From Rhizomys pruinosus (Eukaryota > Chordata > Mammalia > Rodentia > Spalacidae): 64,000 bases of DNA. Location of the stretch: positions 242,028 through 306,027 of the forward strand of contig VZQC01009545.1 of the NCBI GenBank assembly GCA_009823505.1, read 5' to 3'. The translations under genes were made by a program, and so were the position numbers. Of the stretch, positions 35,399-46,430 are shown piece after piece. The notes beneath the pieces were generated by a model. It had not been told where the DNA came from and ran no database searches. It saw nothing but the letters and a program-made list of their open reading frames with translations. The stretch's first letter is position 1, and every line of letters begins with the position of its first letter.

Positions 35399-35809
35399 TA
35401 GAACTGAAAATTAATAAAATACCACTGAATGAAATTAGGAGACATAAGTCACTTGAAAGCTATTTCACACTTATGAATTGGAGGTTTCCATGAAAATGTT
35501 TTGCACTACCCAAAGTGGTCTAGAGATTCAACACAAACTCTGTCATTTCAATGGCATTTTTTTTCTTTACAGAAAATACCAGAAATTACACGTCAAAATT
35601 AGCGCTGAAAATGAAAGATGGCCAAACAAGATACATCCTGCATAACAGGACAAAGCTAATAACTACAGGACAAAAGCTATAGGTCTAACAATTTTCTGAT
35701 TTCAAAGCTTAATAGGAAATGGCACTTTTCAAAGGAGTGTGAAGGAGATCAAGAGATCAGAATAAAGAATGCAAAAACAGCATATACAGTCAACTAAACT
35801 TTGTTTGAC

Positions 35810-35905
35810 TTTTTGTTTTTCTGTAACAAGATTTCTCTTGGTAGCTCATGCTTAACCATAGCTTGCTGTTTAAGGTAGGCTGGCTTCGAATTTCAGAAAG
35901 CACCA
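35810..35905 (-). mobile_element. Decayed B1 fragment (left copy)
   Basis: tttttctgtaacaagatttc, taggctggcttcgaatttca. Reverse-strand B1, old. Confidence 0.5.
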
Positions 35906-36119
35906 ACAACAAAAACAGCTTTTAGATAAAAAAAATCAAAACAAAATTATAGGGTCTGCACAATAAAAGTGTCACTAACAACTAAAAGGGAACTTTTAAA
36001 AATGGAAAATTCTCTCATATCTACAATTAAAAGCATAAAATATTAGTGTAACTCAGGAGTCATAAAACAAGGAAGCTTATTTTTGATGGGAAAAATATTA
36101 ATCACTAAGTTTTTTTCCA

Positions 36120-36720
36120 AAGTGCTAATACAAATGTTCCCCGCAGTTATATACAAGGACAGATAAATGTGTCAATCAATTCATATAAAATAATCCATGT
36201 ATATCAAAATCACAATAACATCATACCTGTGCATACTAGTAATGTCACTATCAAAACATTAAAAGGAGTTAAGTGTGAGGATGTGAAGAAATCAGAATCT
36301 CAATATACTATTGGTGTGAATATAAAACACTAAAGCAGCTATGAGAAATATAAGGAATAATGTTCTATTAAAACTAGAACTACTTTATGATCTGATAATT
36401 CTACTTCTGGGCATTTGTCCAAACAAGAAACTAAAATCAGGACTCTCTAAAAAAATATTTGCATTATTTCTAATTCATGCAAAACTATTCCCCACAATAG
36501 CTAAAAGGTGTGAACAATATAAATGTCCAGATAAATAAAATGTGCTATGTAAACAAAATGTTATTAGCAATCATAAATAAATCCTTGTCAAATGCTACAT
36601 CGCATGAATCAATCTGGATGTCTTTTTGCTAAGTAAAATAGTCCAGATTCAGAAAGACAAACAACATATTATTTTATGAGTCCATTTCATAAGATAATCT
36701 AATAGTCAAAATTCATTTAC
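36120..36720 (+). mobile_element. Ancient L1 ORF2 C-terminal remnant (left copy)
   Basis: gtgaggatgtgaagaaatca, gtgtgaatataaaacac, then tctgggcatttgtccaaaca, tccccacaatagctaaaagg, aatatataaatgtccag-like and gattcagaaagacaaacaac. This is the end of an old mammalian L1 ORF2 full of stops. The sequence from 35,400 to 36,120 may belong to the same element. Confidence 0.7.
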
Positions 36721-36908
36721 AGCAAAAATCAGTAATGAACGGGCTTGCCCAGGAAGTATCCTCCAGGCAGGAGAATGGTGAGTTCGCTGTTTCATTGAGT
36801 ATGAAAATCCAACTGAGCATGTTGTAAAATTTCTGGAGACCAGTTATATATTGTGCCTATATTTAGTGACTCTATGGTGTACATTTAAAAAGTGTTTAAG
36901 TAAGGGGC

Positions 36909-37164
36909 GGGCTGGAGAGATGGCCCTACAGTTAAGAGGAACCAAATGCTCTTGAAGAGGACCAGAGTCAATCCCCAGCACCCACACGTTGGCGGCTGAG
37001 ACCATCTGTAACTCCGATTCCAAGGAGAACTCGCGAGAATTCCAGGGGAATCCCCGACGCCCTCTTCTGACCTCCTAAGGGCACCTGCTGACACAGGTGC
37101 ACAAACCTATGTTGTGGACAGTACATTCATACCTACATAAAACTAATAAGGAATAATTTTTTAA
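36909..37164 (+). mobile_element. B2 SINE (left copy)
   Basis: gggctggagagatggcccta, ccccagcacccacacg, tgtggacagtacattcatac, A-rich end. It pairs with 44,366-44,602. Confidence 0.92.
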
Positions 37165-37194
37165 GTGAAGAGGGTACGTGTCTTTTTTTCACAT

Positions 37195-37540
37195 ATACAC
37201 ATGGTGTGAGTGGAAATGCATGCATGTACACGTGCATGTGCATGTGCAAGTGAAGGCTCAATGTTGACATCCACTACCTTTCTAAATCAGTTTCCTTTAC
37301 TTATTGAGGTAGGTCTCTTACCAAACCAAGAACTCACCAAATCTAGCTAGTCACCCTGGCAATTTGCCCTAAAGATTCCTGTCTCTGCCACCCAATTTCT
37401 GGTGTTACAAGTGGCCACTATATCTGCTGTTATTTACATGCATTCTTGGGATCCAAACTTCGGTCCTGATGGTCTCAAGGCAAGCATTTTATCCACAGAG
37501 TCATCACCTCAGTCCTGGTAGATATCATTTTTAAGCACAG
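37195..37540 (-). mobile_element. B4/RSINE1-type SINE (left copy)
   Basis: TGCATG-rich start, tgaggtaggtctcttaccaa, aattggtgttacaagtgg-like core and end acagagtcatcacctcagtc. Confidence 0.65.
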
Positions 37541-38211
37541 TTTTCATAAGAATGTTCACACTGCTATGGCAGAGGTAATGCATTGCCTAAAGGCACATTG
37601 ATAACATTTCAATTTTGGTATTTATTATAACATCCTAATTTCAGTGAAGGACTATATTCAGTGTTCTATAGTAAATATGCATGCTGAAAAAGCACATACA
37701 AAGGATGGTTTTCAGATTTTTTAATATTCATTGCAACTAGAAAATCTTATTACAGAGGATAAATACTTTCAGGAAGCCATGATACATACCATAAACTGCA
37801 AAGACGTGAAAGATGTTCAGAAAAGTGCAAGTTGTGAATATGAACAAGGAAGCATTACTTTAGTCACTATGTATATCGTGTATAAAAGTGTTCCTAAAAA
37901 GATGTACTTATTCTTGACATGAGATGAGTAGTATCTCAATAAATTTTTTCTCCCCACTGTAGTTCATGTAATATACTATAAAGACATGGGAATAAATGAT
38001 CTAAGAGCTCTAATTGAATATTTGAACCAATACTTTTTCTTCAGTGAAAGGATATACTTCTAAACCTGTGGTGGTTATAATATTTTATACATATGTATCC
38101 ATGAAAAATATTTCTAAGCATACTCACTCTATCAATAGAGTGATAGTTTAATTAAGGCTTTTCCAACACTATGGTACTTGTAATATGCTATGTAAAGACC
38201 TCCATATATAA
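37541..38211. other. High-identity arm sequence, no gene seen
   Basis: The 63-residue frame at 37,731-37,922 is identical in both arms, but so is the surrounding non-coding DNA, so this reflects recent duplication or copying, not coding constraint. Confidence 0.5.
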
Positions 38212-38445
38212 AGCAGGCTTCAGGTGTGACTCAGTAAGCTGGGTATTTGCCTATCATGCAGAAAGCCCTGTGCTTGATGACCAGTACTGGATAAATTTGG
38301 TATGGTACACCAATTATCCCAGTACTTGGGACATGCAGGTAGAAGGTTCCAGAAGTTTAAGTTCTTCCTATACAGCCTTCTAGTTCCAGGTCAGCAAGAG
38401 ATACATAATACCCCCTGTCTCATCAGCAGAAAGATCCAGATTTAA
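38212..38445 (+). mobile_element. B4 SINE (ID-like head plus B1-like tail, left copy)
   Basis: ID-like head (gtgactcagtaagctggg, agaaagccctgtgcttgatg) followed by a B1-like part (ttatcccagtacttgggac, gtcagcaagagatac, cctgtctcatc). The open frame at 38,171-38,383 is this SINE. Confidence 0.75.
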
Positions 38446-39129
38446 GAGATGTCTTAGGATTGTTAGTTATACTCACAAATCATTAGAGTATTATTAAAAG
38501 ATAGAATGTATTCAGTTCATTGTGATATTTGCCAGTAGTGCTATAATAACATGTATAAAAGTTAAGTTTCATTGTAGTGGTTTTGCAAATATTCTTATAT
38601 AAAGACACATGTTATAAAGGTTTAGTCTGAACTTTGAGTAATGTATATGATTAGGAAAATGATTTCAGTGTAAAAACTCTTTTCATCACACTCTTGTATC
38701 AAAATTCAATTTTTTCCCTGTTATCCATTGATATTGTTTTCCCAATTCCACTTTGGATTTTGCTAAAACTCCTTGGATTGAACAGTATCACATGGAAATT
38801 TTTAGGAATAAACATGCTATTCTTTTGAAATAATGTTCTTATTGATCCTTTATGGTGTTTCTAAATCCCATCAAAGTATATAAAAACCATCACCAAACTA
38901 CCACCCATTGGTCAAGCTTGATGCCCAAAATGTATTAACGTGGAAGCCATAAACCTTCCATACAATCATGTATTTGTCAAATATTCAAAGCCCTACCTCT
39001 TATCCCTTCTCAGTCACCCCCATCTCCCTAACAATCAATCTGCTTCACTGTCTGGTTTCTCTAATATTTTTCTTAAGGCCTATAGCCCAAATTGGTGTAT
39101 TTCATCCAATTATGATAGCTACCTCTTGA
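38446..39129. other. Arm sequence incl. segment repeated at 34,950
   Basis: Matches 42,480-43,084 in reverse. Bases 38,850-38,955 are also an inverted homologue of 34,950-35,070 in the same arm. Confidence 0.6.
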
Positions 39130-39990
39130 TCTCATACTATCTATCTTCTTTGTTAGCTGGACTTCTGGGGACATAAACAATAAAAACACACGTGTCTTCC
39201 TTGTTGTGAGGCTAGAGGTAACCCGATTGGCCCAGTTCGCGTGGCTTATAGGAGGCAAACTTTGACTTGTCTTGGTCTCTCTTGCGTATTGGCGAAGGCC
39301 CTACATCTGCCGTGGATTTTTGATTCCCTAGTTCTATCCACTGTGGATGTAGTTAGGCTTAGACCGTTACCACTTCGTCTTAGTGCTCCGAGGCATCGTT
39401 GTTGGTTGCATTTCTCCATAATTAAATTTACTCTTAGTCTTCATCGGGGTACCCGTGAATGCAAATTAGTCAGGTTGGTGTTAAGACTTCTCTATGATGG
39501 ATCCATTCAAGCGCCAACTCACTGCGCTTCTGTCACTTCATGCAAGCTCCAAGACAATCCTAGTGAGCCTCTATTTGCGCGTAGGAAGATCCCTGTCTGT
39601 AATTATAATATAGGGTAATGAGGATATAAAATATCCTATGGAGTTATTATGTACCTTTGTCAAAGATCGGAATGAAAGTGGTCGGAACCTAGCCTCTGAT
39701 AGTATCCATTTATCTCCTTGCTTTCTGGAATTCTCTATCTGTTAATTATGTCCTCATGAAATTTTTGAGGAGCATTTTTCCACGCAACGTGACTTAAATC
39801 AATCGTACTAGCAATAAGCGATAGCTCACTCACAGAGTACTGATTTCTGCGTGGGTGTTAATCAACAAGCAGCAAACAATTATTGTCAGTTTATATATAC
39901 TTTTAAAGACCCTCTCATTTAGGAGAAGAAACTAGTAAGTATGGGTACAACGAGGGAAGAAGTTCAGATATCTGCCTCCACTAAGAGCAG
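39130..39990. other. Error-rich, CpG-enriched copy of 41,950-42,470
   Basis: Ordered anchors match the reverse complement of the right arm: ttttgattccctag with gtttgattcccag, gcatcgttgttggttgca with gcatggtggtgcacg, ctctatgatggatccattcaag with ctctatgagttcaag, and gcaagctccaagacaatc with gcaagctccaggacaacc. The left copy is about half again as long over the SINE part and has roughly 25 CpG in 780 bp, far above its surroundings. It reads as low-accuracy sequence of a B2 plus B1, not a foreign insert. Confidence 0.75.
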
Positions 39991-39994
39991 AACG

Positions 39995-40168
39995 TGCTTA
40001 GTTTGCTTTTCTTTTGTATTTCCCTGAGACAGGGTCTCACTGTAGTCTCAACTAGCCCTAAGAACTCTCTATGTACACAAGGCTGGCTTGAACTCACAGA
40101 GATCCCACCCTACCTCTCCTCGTCCTGAGTGCTGGGATTTAAAAGGCCTGTGTTGCCATACGTGGCCT
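39995..40168 (-). mobile_element. B1 SINE (left copy, error-rich)
   Basis: cctgagacagggtctcactg, acacaaggctggcttgaact, tgagtgctgggatttaaaag. Extra bases compared with 41,791-41,942. Confidence 0.85.
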
Positions 40169-40255
40169 GAGTACTTCTTTTAAAAGAAACTATGAATTTA
40201 ATGAGGAAAAGAAAAATAGAGTTCAGATTGCTCAAACCTATAGCAAAGAAATATA

Positions 40256-40290
40256 TTCTATATACTATATATATTATATATATATATATT
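40256..40290. repeat. TA-rich microsatellite (left copy)
   Basis: Interrupted TA repeat pairing with 41,652-41,707. The palindrome arm ends about here. Confidence 0.8.
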
Positions 40291-40329
40291 CTCTTTCTTT
40301 GCCTATTTATAAATTAAATTTTATGTCTG

Positions 40330-40800
40330 TGGAGAAGATGTTGGCAAGTGGTTAAGAGGCACTGGCTGCTCTTGCAGAGAAGCAGCTTTCTTTCCCAGCA
40401 ACCACATACTGACAAACAACCATCTGTAAATCTAGTTCCTGGGGATCAGATGCCCATTTCAAGCCTCTACCTCAATTTCCTTTCTCAGATCTACCCCCAT
40501 CTCCCTAACCATTCATCTGTTCCCTAATTTTTTTTTTCTCTAGTTTTCCTAAGGTCCTAATCAGCCCATTTGCCATTTCATAATGAAATGTCACACCATC
40601 CTATGCTGGATCACCTGGGACAAAAATCATTCCTTTGTCCAGTTCGTGGGAATTCGTATTTCATAATGAAATCTCACACCATCCTACGCTGGATCACCTG
40701 GGACAAAAACCTTTCCTTTGTCCAATTCACGGGCATTGCATGATACAGATGCACTTACATACATACTCATAGATATAAACAATAAAAATAATAAAGAAAG
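40330..40800 (+). mobile_element. B2 SINE interrupted by duplicated arm sequence
   Basis: 5' part at 40,330-40,480 (ggcaagtggttaagaggcac, gctgctcttgcagagaagc) and tail at about 40,735-40,800 (gggcattgcatgatacagat, ataaacaataaaaataataa). Between them sit about 250 bp homologous to the reverse complement of 42,405-42,550, partly present twice in tandem. Confidence 0.65.
40485..40735. repeat. Tandem pair of arm-derived segments in the spacer
   Basis: catttcataatgaaatgtca with ctggatcacctgggacaaa (about 40,573-40,640) repeats at about 40,660-40,725 (tatttcataatgaaatctca with the same second motif). Both match the reverse complement of 42,405-42,460. Confidence 0.85.
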
Positions 40801-40815
40801 AAAAGCTAAATCCAG

Positions 40816-41212
40816 GAGCTAAAGAAATTGCTGAGCAGTTAAGAGTGTATTATCTGTGGGCGTTGAATGGCACACGCCTTTTAATTCCCAGCACTCCAGG
40901 GGCAGAGGTAAGGTGGATCTCTGTGGGTTTCAAGGCCAGCCTGGTCTACAGAGCCGTTCCAGGACAACCTAGTAGTAAAGGGAGACCCCTGTTCAAAAAA
41001 TACCAAAAAAAAGGGTAACTAAAAAAAAAAAGTGTATTAACCCGGGTTCCATCCCCAGCACCCACATGGCTGCTGAGAACTGTCTGTAACTCCAGTTCCA
41101 GGGGAATCCAAGACCCTCTTCTGACCTCCGCGGCATTGCATGGCACGGGTGCACAGACTTGCATGCAGAAAATACATTCATACACATAAAAATAAATAAA
41201 AAAATAGTAAAT
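40816..41212 (+). mobile_element. B2 SINE with a nested B1
   Basis: B2 head at 40,816-40,851 (ggagctaaagaaattgctga) and remainder at 41,038-41,212 (cccgggttccatccccagca to the A/T-rich end). The B1 lies between, flanked by the duplication agtgtatta. Confidence 0.88.
40855..41025 (+). mobile_element. B1 SINE nested in B2
   Basis: gaatggcacacgccttttaa, tcaaggccagcctggtctac, gagacccctgttcaaaaaa. Target duplication agtgtatta at about 40,843-40,851 and 41,030-41,038. Small indels suggest decay or sequence errors. Confidence 0.9.
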
Positions 41213-41650
41213 GTATATATGAAATTCTCAAAGAATTAATAAGAATATCATTTTAAAACAATAGTTTCATCCAGATTATCTTATTTTAAAAAACAAAATT
41301 ATTACTGATAACCCTTCCTACTTTGTAGATGGAATGATTGAGACATATATAATAGGAAAGGACAAAATTCAAAATATACGAAGGCATAATTTTAAACAAT
41401 GAATTATTATTATTCAATAATATACATACACACCCATTGGGTGAGCATTTAAATTTAAATAAAAAATAAGGGCATGTATAGTTGACAGTTTTGAGACTTT
41501 CATACATAAGTATTATATTTGCATTAATTCCATCCCTCCCAGTCCTCCTCCAACTTTTCCTTTGTCCTCCACTCACAATCAACTTCTTGTTCTTTTCTTT
41601 ATTATTGTTGTTACAAATACATACATTTATAAATATTCAAACCCAGATAG
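41213..41650. other. Spacer sequence without recognised gene
   Basis: AT-rich, with a C-rich stretch (ccatccctcccagtcctcct, about 41,530) of the kind found in old rodent retroelements. Not assigned. Confidence 0.4.
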
Positions 41651-41651
41651 A

Positions 41652-41707
<56 letters not shown>
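41652..41707. repeat. (TA)n microsatellite
   Basis: About 25 TA units. Right-arm copy. Confidence 0.95.
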
Positions 41708-41708
<1 letters not shown>

Positions 41709-41790
41709 GTTTGCTATAGGTTTGAGCAATCTGAACTCTATTTTTCTTTCCTCATTAAATTCATAGTTTTCCTTTAAAAGAAGTACTCAG

Positions 41791-41942
41791 GCCACGTATG
41801 GCAACACAGGCCTTTAATCCCAGCACTCAGGAGAGAGAGGTAGGTGGATCTCTGTGAGTTCAATGCCAGCCTTGTCTACATAGAGAGTTCTAGGCCAGCT
41901 GAGACTACAGTGAGACCCTGTCTCAGAAAGACAAAAGAAATG
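41791..41942 (+). mobile_element. B1 SINE (right copy)
   Basis: tttaatcccagcactcagga, agttcaatgccagccttgtc, agaccctgtctcagaaagac. Confidence 0.93.
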
Positions 41943-42149
41943 CACTAAGCAGGTTCTTTTTGGCATATCTGACTTCCCTGTGATACTACTATTTTTCCAT
42001 GAGGGTCTTTTAAAGTATAAAAAATTTGCTTTAACACAAGTACTATGATGCTTTGCTAGTCGATGATATAGCTGAGATACCAAATAAATAACTGAGAATT
42101 CAGAGAATATACAGCAGTGATTTGCTTGACAAAGGAATAATTTTTTTTT

Positions 42150-42294
42150 TTTTACTTTTTGAGACAGGGTCTCCCCATAGCTCTGGTTGTCCTGGAGCTT
42201 GCTAAGTAGACCAGGCTGGCCTTGAACTCATAGAGATCCACCTGCCTTTGCTTCCAGAGTGCTGGAATTAAAGGCGTGCACCACCATGCCCAGC
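42150..42294 (-). mobile_element. B1 SINE (right arm)
   Basis: tgagacagggtctccccata, agaccaggctggccttgaac, aaaggcgtgcaccaccatgc. It directly abuts a B2 5' half. Confidence 0.94.
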
Positions 42295-42397
42295 CTAAGA
42301 CGGTCCTTAGCCACCATGTGGGTGCTGGGAATCAAACCCGGGTCCTCTGCAAGAGCAGTCAGTGCTCTTAACCACTGGGCCATCTTCCCAGCCCCCA
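42295..42397 (-). mobile_element. B2 SINE, 5' half only
   Basis: ccaccatgtgggtgctggga, caaacccgggtcctctgc, gccatcttcccagcccc. The tail half is missing, and the B1 at 42,150-42,294 takes its place. Confidence 0.88.
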
Positions 42398-43084
42398 GGA
42401 ACATTTTTTTTTTTTGTCCCAGGTGGTACAGAATAGGATAGTGTGAGACTTCATTATGAAATACAAATTGGGCTTGATAGGCCTTAAGAAAATATAGAGA
42501 AAAGACAGGAAGCAGATGAGTGGTTAGGGAGATGGGGGTGGATCTGAGAAAGGAGATAAGAGTAGGGCTTTGAATATTGACAAATACATTGATTGTATGG
42601 AAGGTTATGGCTTCCACGTAATACATTTGGGCATCAAGCTGACAATGGGTGGTAGTTTTGTGATGGTTTATATACTTGATGGGATTTAGAAACACCATAA
42701 AGGATCAATAAGAACATTATTTCAAAAGAATAGCATGTTTATTCCTAAAAATTTCCATGTGATACTGTTCAATCAGAGTTTAGCAAAATCAAAGTGATGG
42801 AAAACAATATCATGGATAACAGGGAAAAAATTGAATTTGATACAAGAGTGTGATGAAAATAGTTTTACACTGAAATCCATTTCCTAATTCATATACATTA
42901 CTCAAAAGTTCAGAGCTAACCTTTATACATGTGTCTTTATATAGAATATTGCAAACACTACAATGAACTAACTTTTATACATGTTATATATAGAATACTG
43001 CAAATATCACAATGAACTGAATACATTCTATCTTTTAATAATACTCTAATGATTTGTGAGTATAACTAACAATCCTAAGACATC
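42398..43084. other. Right-arm sequence with a local tandem duplication
   Basis: Around 42,925-43,020 an approximate 60-bp unit (tttatacatg, tatagaata, tgcaaa, aatgaact) occurs twice; the left arm shows the same at 38,560-38,640. Bases 42,595-42,710 match 46,400-46,500 in reverse. Confidence 0.5.
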
Positions 43085-43322
43085 TCTTAAATCTGGATCT
43101 TTCTGCTGATGAGACAGGGTATTATGTATCTCTTGCTGACCTGGAACTAGAAGGCTGTATAGGAAGAACTTAAACTTCTGAACCTTCTACCTGCATGTCC
43201 CAAGTACTGGGATAATTGGTGTACCATACCAAATTTATCCAGTACTGGTCATCAAGCACAGGGCTTTCTGCATGATAGGCAAATACCCAGCTTACTGAGT
43301 CACACCTGAAGCCTGCTTTATA
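43085..43322 (-). mobile_element. B4 SINE (right copy)
   Basis: Reverse copy of 38,212-38,445, nearly identical. Confidence 0.75.
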
Positions 43323-43999
43323 TATGGAGGTCTTTACATAGCATATTACAAGTACCATAGTGTTGGAAAAGCCTTAATTAAACTATCACTCTATTGATAG
43401 AGTGAGTATGCTTAGAAATATTTTTCATGGATACATATGTATAAAATATTATAACCACCACAGGTTTAGAAGTATATCCTTTCACTGAAGAAAAAGTATT
43501 GGTTCAAATATTCAATTAGAGCTCTTAGATCATTTATTCCCATGTCTTTATAGTATATTACATGAACTACAGTGGGGAGAAAAAATTTATTGAGATACTA
43601 CTCATCTCATGTCAAGAATAAGTACATCTTTTTAGGAACACTTTTATACACGATATACATAGTGACTAAAGTAATGCTTCCTTGTTCATATTCACAACTT
43701 GCACTTTTCTGAACATCTTTCACGTCTTTGCAGTTTATGGTATGTATCATGGCTTCCTGAAAGTATTTATCCTCTGTAATAAGATTTTCTAGTTGCAATG
43801 AATATTAAAAAATCTGAAAACCATCCTTTGTATGTGCTTTTTCAGCATGCATATTTACTATAGAACACTGAATATAGTCCTTCACTGAAATTAGGATGTT
43901 ATAATAAATACCAAAATTGAAATGTTATCAATGTGCCTTTAGGCAATGCATTACCTCTGCCATAGCAGTGTGAACATTCTTATGAAAACTGTGCTTAAA
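43323..43999. other. High-identity right-arm sequence
   Basis: Nearly identical to 37,541-38,211 in reverse. No gene recognised. Confidence 0.5.
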
Positions 44000-44335
44000 A
44001 ATGATATCTACCAGGACTGAGGTGATGACTCTGTGGATAAAATGCTTGCCTTGAGACCATCAGGACCGAAGTTTGGATCCCAAGAATGCATGTAAATAAC
44101 AGCAGATATAGTGGCCACTTGTAACACCAGAAATTGGGTGGCAGAGACAGGAATCTTTAGGGCAAATTGCCAGGGTGACTAGCTAGATTTGGTGAGTTCT
44201 TGGTTTGGTAAGAGACCTACCTCAATAAGTAAAGGAAACTGATTTAGAAAGGTAGTGGATGTCAACATTGAGCCTTCACTTGCACATGCACATGCACGTG
44301 TACATGCATGCATTTCCACTCACACCATGTGTATA
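44000..44335 (+). mobile_element. B4/RSINE1-type SINE (right copy)
   Basis: aggactgaggtgatgactct, gcttgccttgagaccatcag, ccacttgtaacaccagaaat, end rich in TGCACATGCAC. Confidence 0.68.
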
Positions 44336-44365
44336 TGTGAAAAAAAGACACGTACCCTCTTCACT

Positions 44366-44602
44366 TAAAAAATTATTTATTTATTTTATGTGTATGAATG
44401 TACTGTCTGCACATAGGTTTGTGCACCTGTGTCATGCAGTGCTGAGGAGGTCAGAAGAGGGCGTCGGATTCCCCTGGAACTGGAGTTCTCCTGGAATCGG
44501 AGTTACAGATGGTTCTCAGCCGCCATGTGGGTGCTGGGGATTGACTCTGGTCCTCTGCAAGAGCATTTGGTTCTCTTAACTGCTAGGCCATCTCTCCAGC
44601 CC
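44366..44602 (-). mobile_element. B2 SINE (right copy)
   Basis: gtatgaatgtactgtctgc, ggtcagaagagggcgtcgga, ggccatctctccagcccg. The approximate target duplication cctcttcactt flanks it (44,356 and about 44,605). Confidence 0.95.
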
Positions 44603-44774
44603 GCCCCTCTTCACTTTTTAAATGTACACCATAGAGTCACTAAATATAGGCACAATATATAACTGGTCTCCAGAAATTTTACAACATGCTCAGTTGGATT
44701 TTCATACTCAATGAACAGCGACTCACCATTTCTCCTGCCTGAGATTTCCTGGAAGCCGTCATACTGATTTTGCT

Positions 44775-45440
44775 TAAATGAATTTGACTATTTAGATATC
44801 TTATGTAAATGGACTCATATAATATTTGTTTCTCTGCAACTGGACTATTTTACTTAGCAAAAAGACATCCAGATTGATTCATGCTGTAGCATTTGACAAG
44901 ATTTATTTTTATGATTGGCTAATAACATTTTGTACATAGCACATTTTATTTATCTGGACATTTATATTGTTCACACCTTTTAGCTATTGTGAATAGTTTT
45001 GCATGAATAGAATAATGCAAATATTTTTTAGAGATCCTGATTTTAGTTCTTTTGGACAAATGCCCAGAAGTAGAATTATCAGATCATAAAGTAGTTCTAG
45101 TTTTAATAGAACATTATTCCTTATATTTCTCATAGCTGCTTTAGTGTTTTATATTCACACCAATAGTATATTGAGATTCTGATTTCTTCACATCCTCACA
45201 CTTAACTCCTTTTAATGTTTTGATAGTGACATTACTAGTATGCACAGGTATGATGTTATTGTGATTTTGATATACATGGATTATTTTATATGAATTGATT
45301 GACACATTTATCTGTCCTTGTATATACTGGACATTTGTATAGCATCTTTGGAAAATAGTGATTAATATTTTCCCATTCTAAAATAAGCTTCCTTGTTTTA
45401 TGACTCCTGAGTTACACTAATATTTTATGCTTTTATGTGT
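44775..45440 (-). mobile_element. Ancient L1 ORF2 C-terminal remnant (right copy)
   Basis: Reverse copy of 36,120-36,720 (ttttggacaaatgcccagaa, gctattgtgaatagttttgc, cacatcctcacacttaactc). Confidence 0.7.
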
Positions 45441-45559
45441 AGATATGAGATGAATTTTCCATTTTAAAAGTTCCCTTTTTAGTGTGTAGATTGATCTATT
45501 TATTGTGCAGATATATTTTGTTTGATTTTTTTTTATCTAAAGCTGTTTTTGTTGTTGGT

Positions 45560-45670
45560 GCTTTCTGAAATTCGAAGCCAGCCTACCTTAAACAGCAAGC
45601 TATGGTTAAGCATGAGCTACCAAGAGAAATCTTGTTACAGAAAAACAAAAAGTCAAACAAAGTTTAGTTG
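45560..45670 (+). mobile_element. Decayed B1 fragment (right copy)
   Basis: tgaaattcgaagccagccta, ctaccaagagaaatcttgtt. It matches 35,810-35,905 in reverse. Confidence 0.5.
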
Positions 45671-46051
45671 ACTGTATATGCTGTTTTTGCATTCTTTATT
45701 CTGATCTCTTGATCTCCTTCACACTCCTTTGAAAAGTGCCATTTCCTATTAAGCTTTGAAATCAGAAATTGTGAGACCTATAGCTTTGTCCTTGTTATTT
45801 AGCTTTGTCCTTGTTATGCAGGATTATCTTGTTTGGCATCTTTCATTTTCAGGCTAATTTGAGTGTAATTTGTATTTCTGTAAAGAAAAAAAATGCCATT
45901 GAAATGACAGAGTTTGTGTTGAATCTCTAGACCACTTTGGGTAGTGCAAAACATTTTCATGGAAACCTCCAATTCATAAGTGTGAAATAGCTTTCAAGTG
46001 ACTTATGTCTCCTAATTTCATTCAGTGGTATTTTATAATTTTCAGTCTATG

Positions 46052-46430
46052 TATTAGTTACTTTTCTCGGTAGTGGAACATTATAAATACCTGACAAAAG
46101 CAACTTAAAGAAGGAAGGGTTTATTTTGTTTCACAGTTCTAAGACCTAGTCAATCATTGTAGGGAAACAATGGAGGCAAGGGCTGAAGAAGGCACCTGGT
46201 CACATTGCCTTTATAGTCAGGAAGTAGGAAGTGATGAATGCTTGTGCTCTTCTTACTTTGTTTTTATATTCAGTCCTGGGTCTCAGCCAATGAAATAATT
46301 TTGCCCACGCTTAGGATGGGACTTCTCACATACACAATCTAATCTAATCTAGATAATTTCTCCAAGTAATGCAAAAAGATTTGTTTTTTTATGGTGTTTC
46401 TAAATCCCACCAAGTGTACAAACCATCACA
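46052..46430 (-). mobile_element. MaLR-type LTR (right copy)
   Basis: Starts tgtattagttacttttctcg (complement of the LTR end) and ends aagtgtacaaaccatcac (complement of the LTR start). Full solo-LTR length. Confidence 0.72.

Larger units (their letters stand above)
24681..40290. repeat. Left arm of the giant imperfect palindrome
   Basis: Reverse complement, in order, of 41,650-53,900. Paired positions include 24,698 with 53,855, 29,960 with 51,234, 34,541 with 46,881, 37,731 with 43,798 and 38,171 with 43,358. Between 37,540 and 38,460 the arms are nearly identical (a 63-residue frame is unchanged). Elsewhere the left arm has frequent single-base insertions and substitutions (27,525-33,900 and 39,130-40,170). 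It holds an extra block at about 27,290-29,850 with no reverse counterpart in position. Confidence 0.92.

Noticed and set aside
37731..37922. 63-residue frame identical in both palindrome arms (43,607-43,798 reverse), a possible conserved small gene
   Set aside because: The non-coding sequence around it is equally identical, so identity reflects duplication, not selection. No recognisable protein or start context.
38171..38383. 70-residue frame shared by both arms
   Set aside because: It is a read-through of a B4 SINE.
39241..39618. 125-residue frame in the CpG-rich patch, possible foreign or bacterial gene
   Set aside because: The patch aligns in order with a B2 and B1 of the right arm. 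The frame is a by-product of scrambled sequence.
41482..41777. Frames encoding long IYIYIY runs
   Set aside because: Translation of a (TA)n microsatellite.
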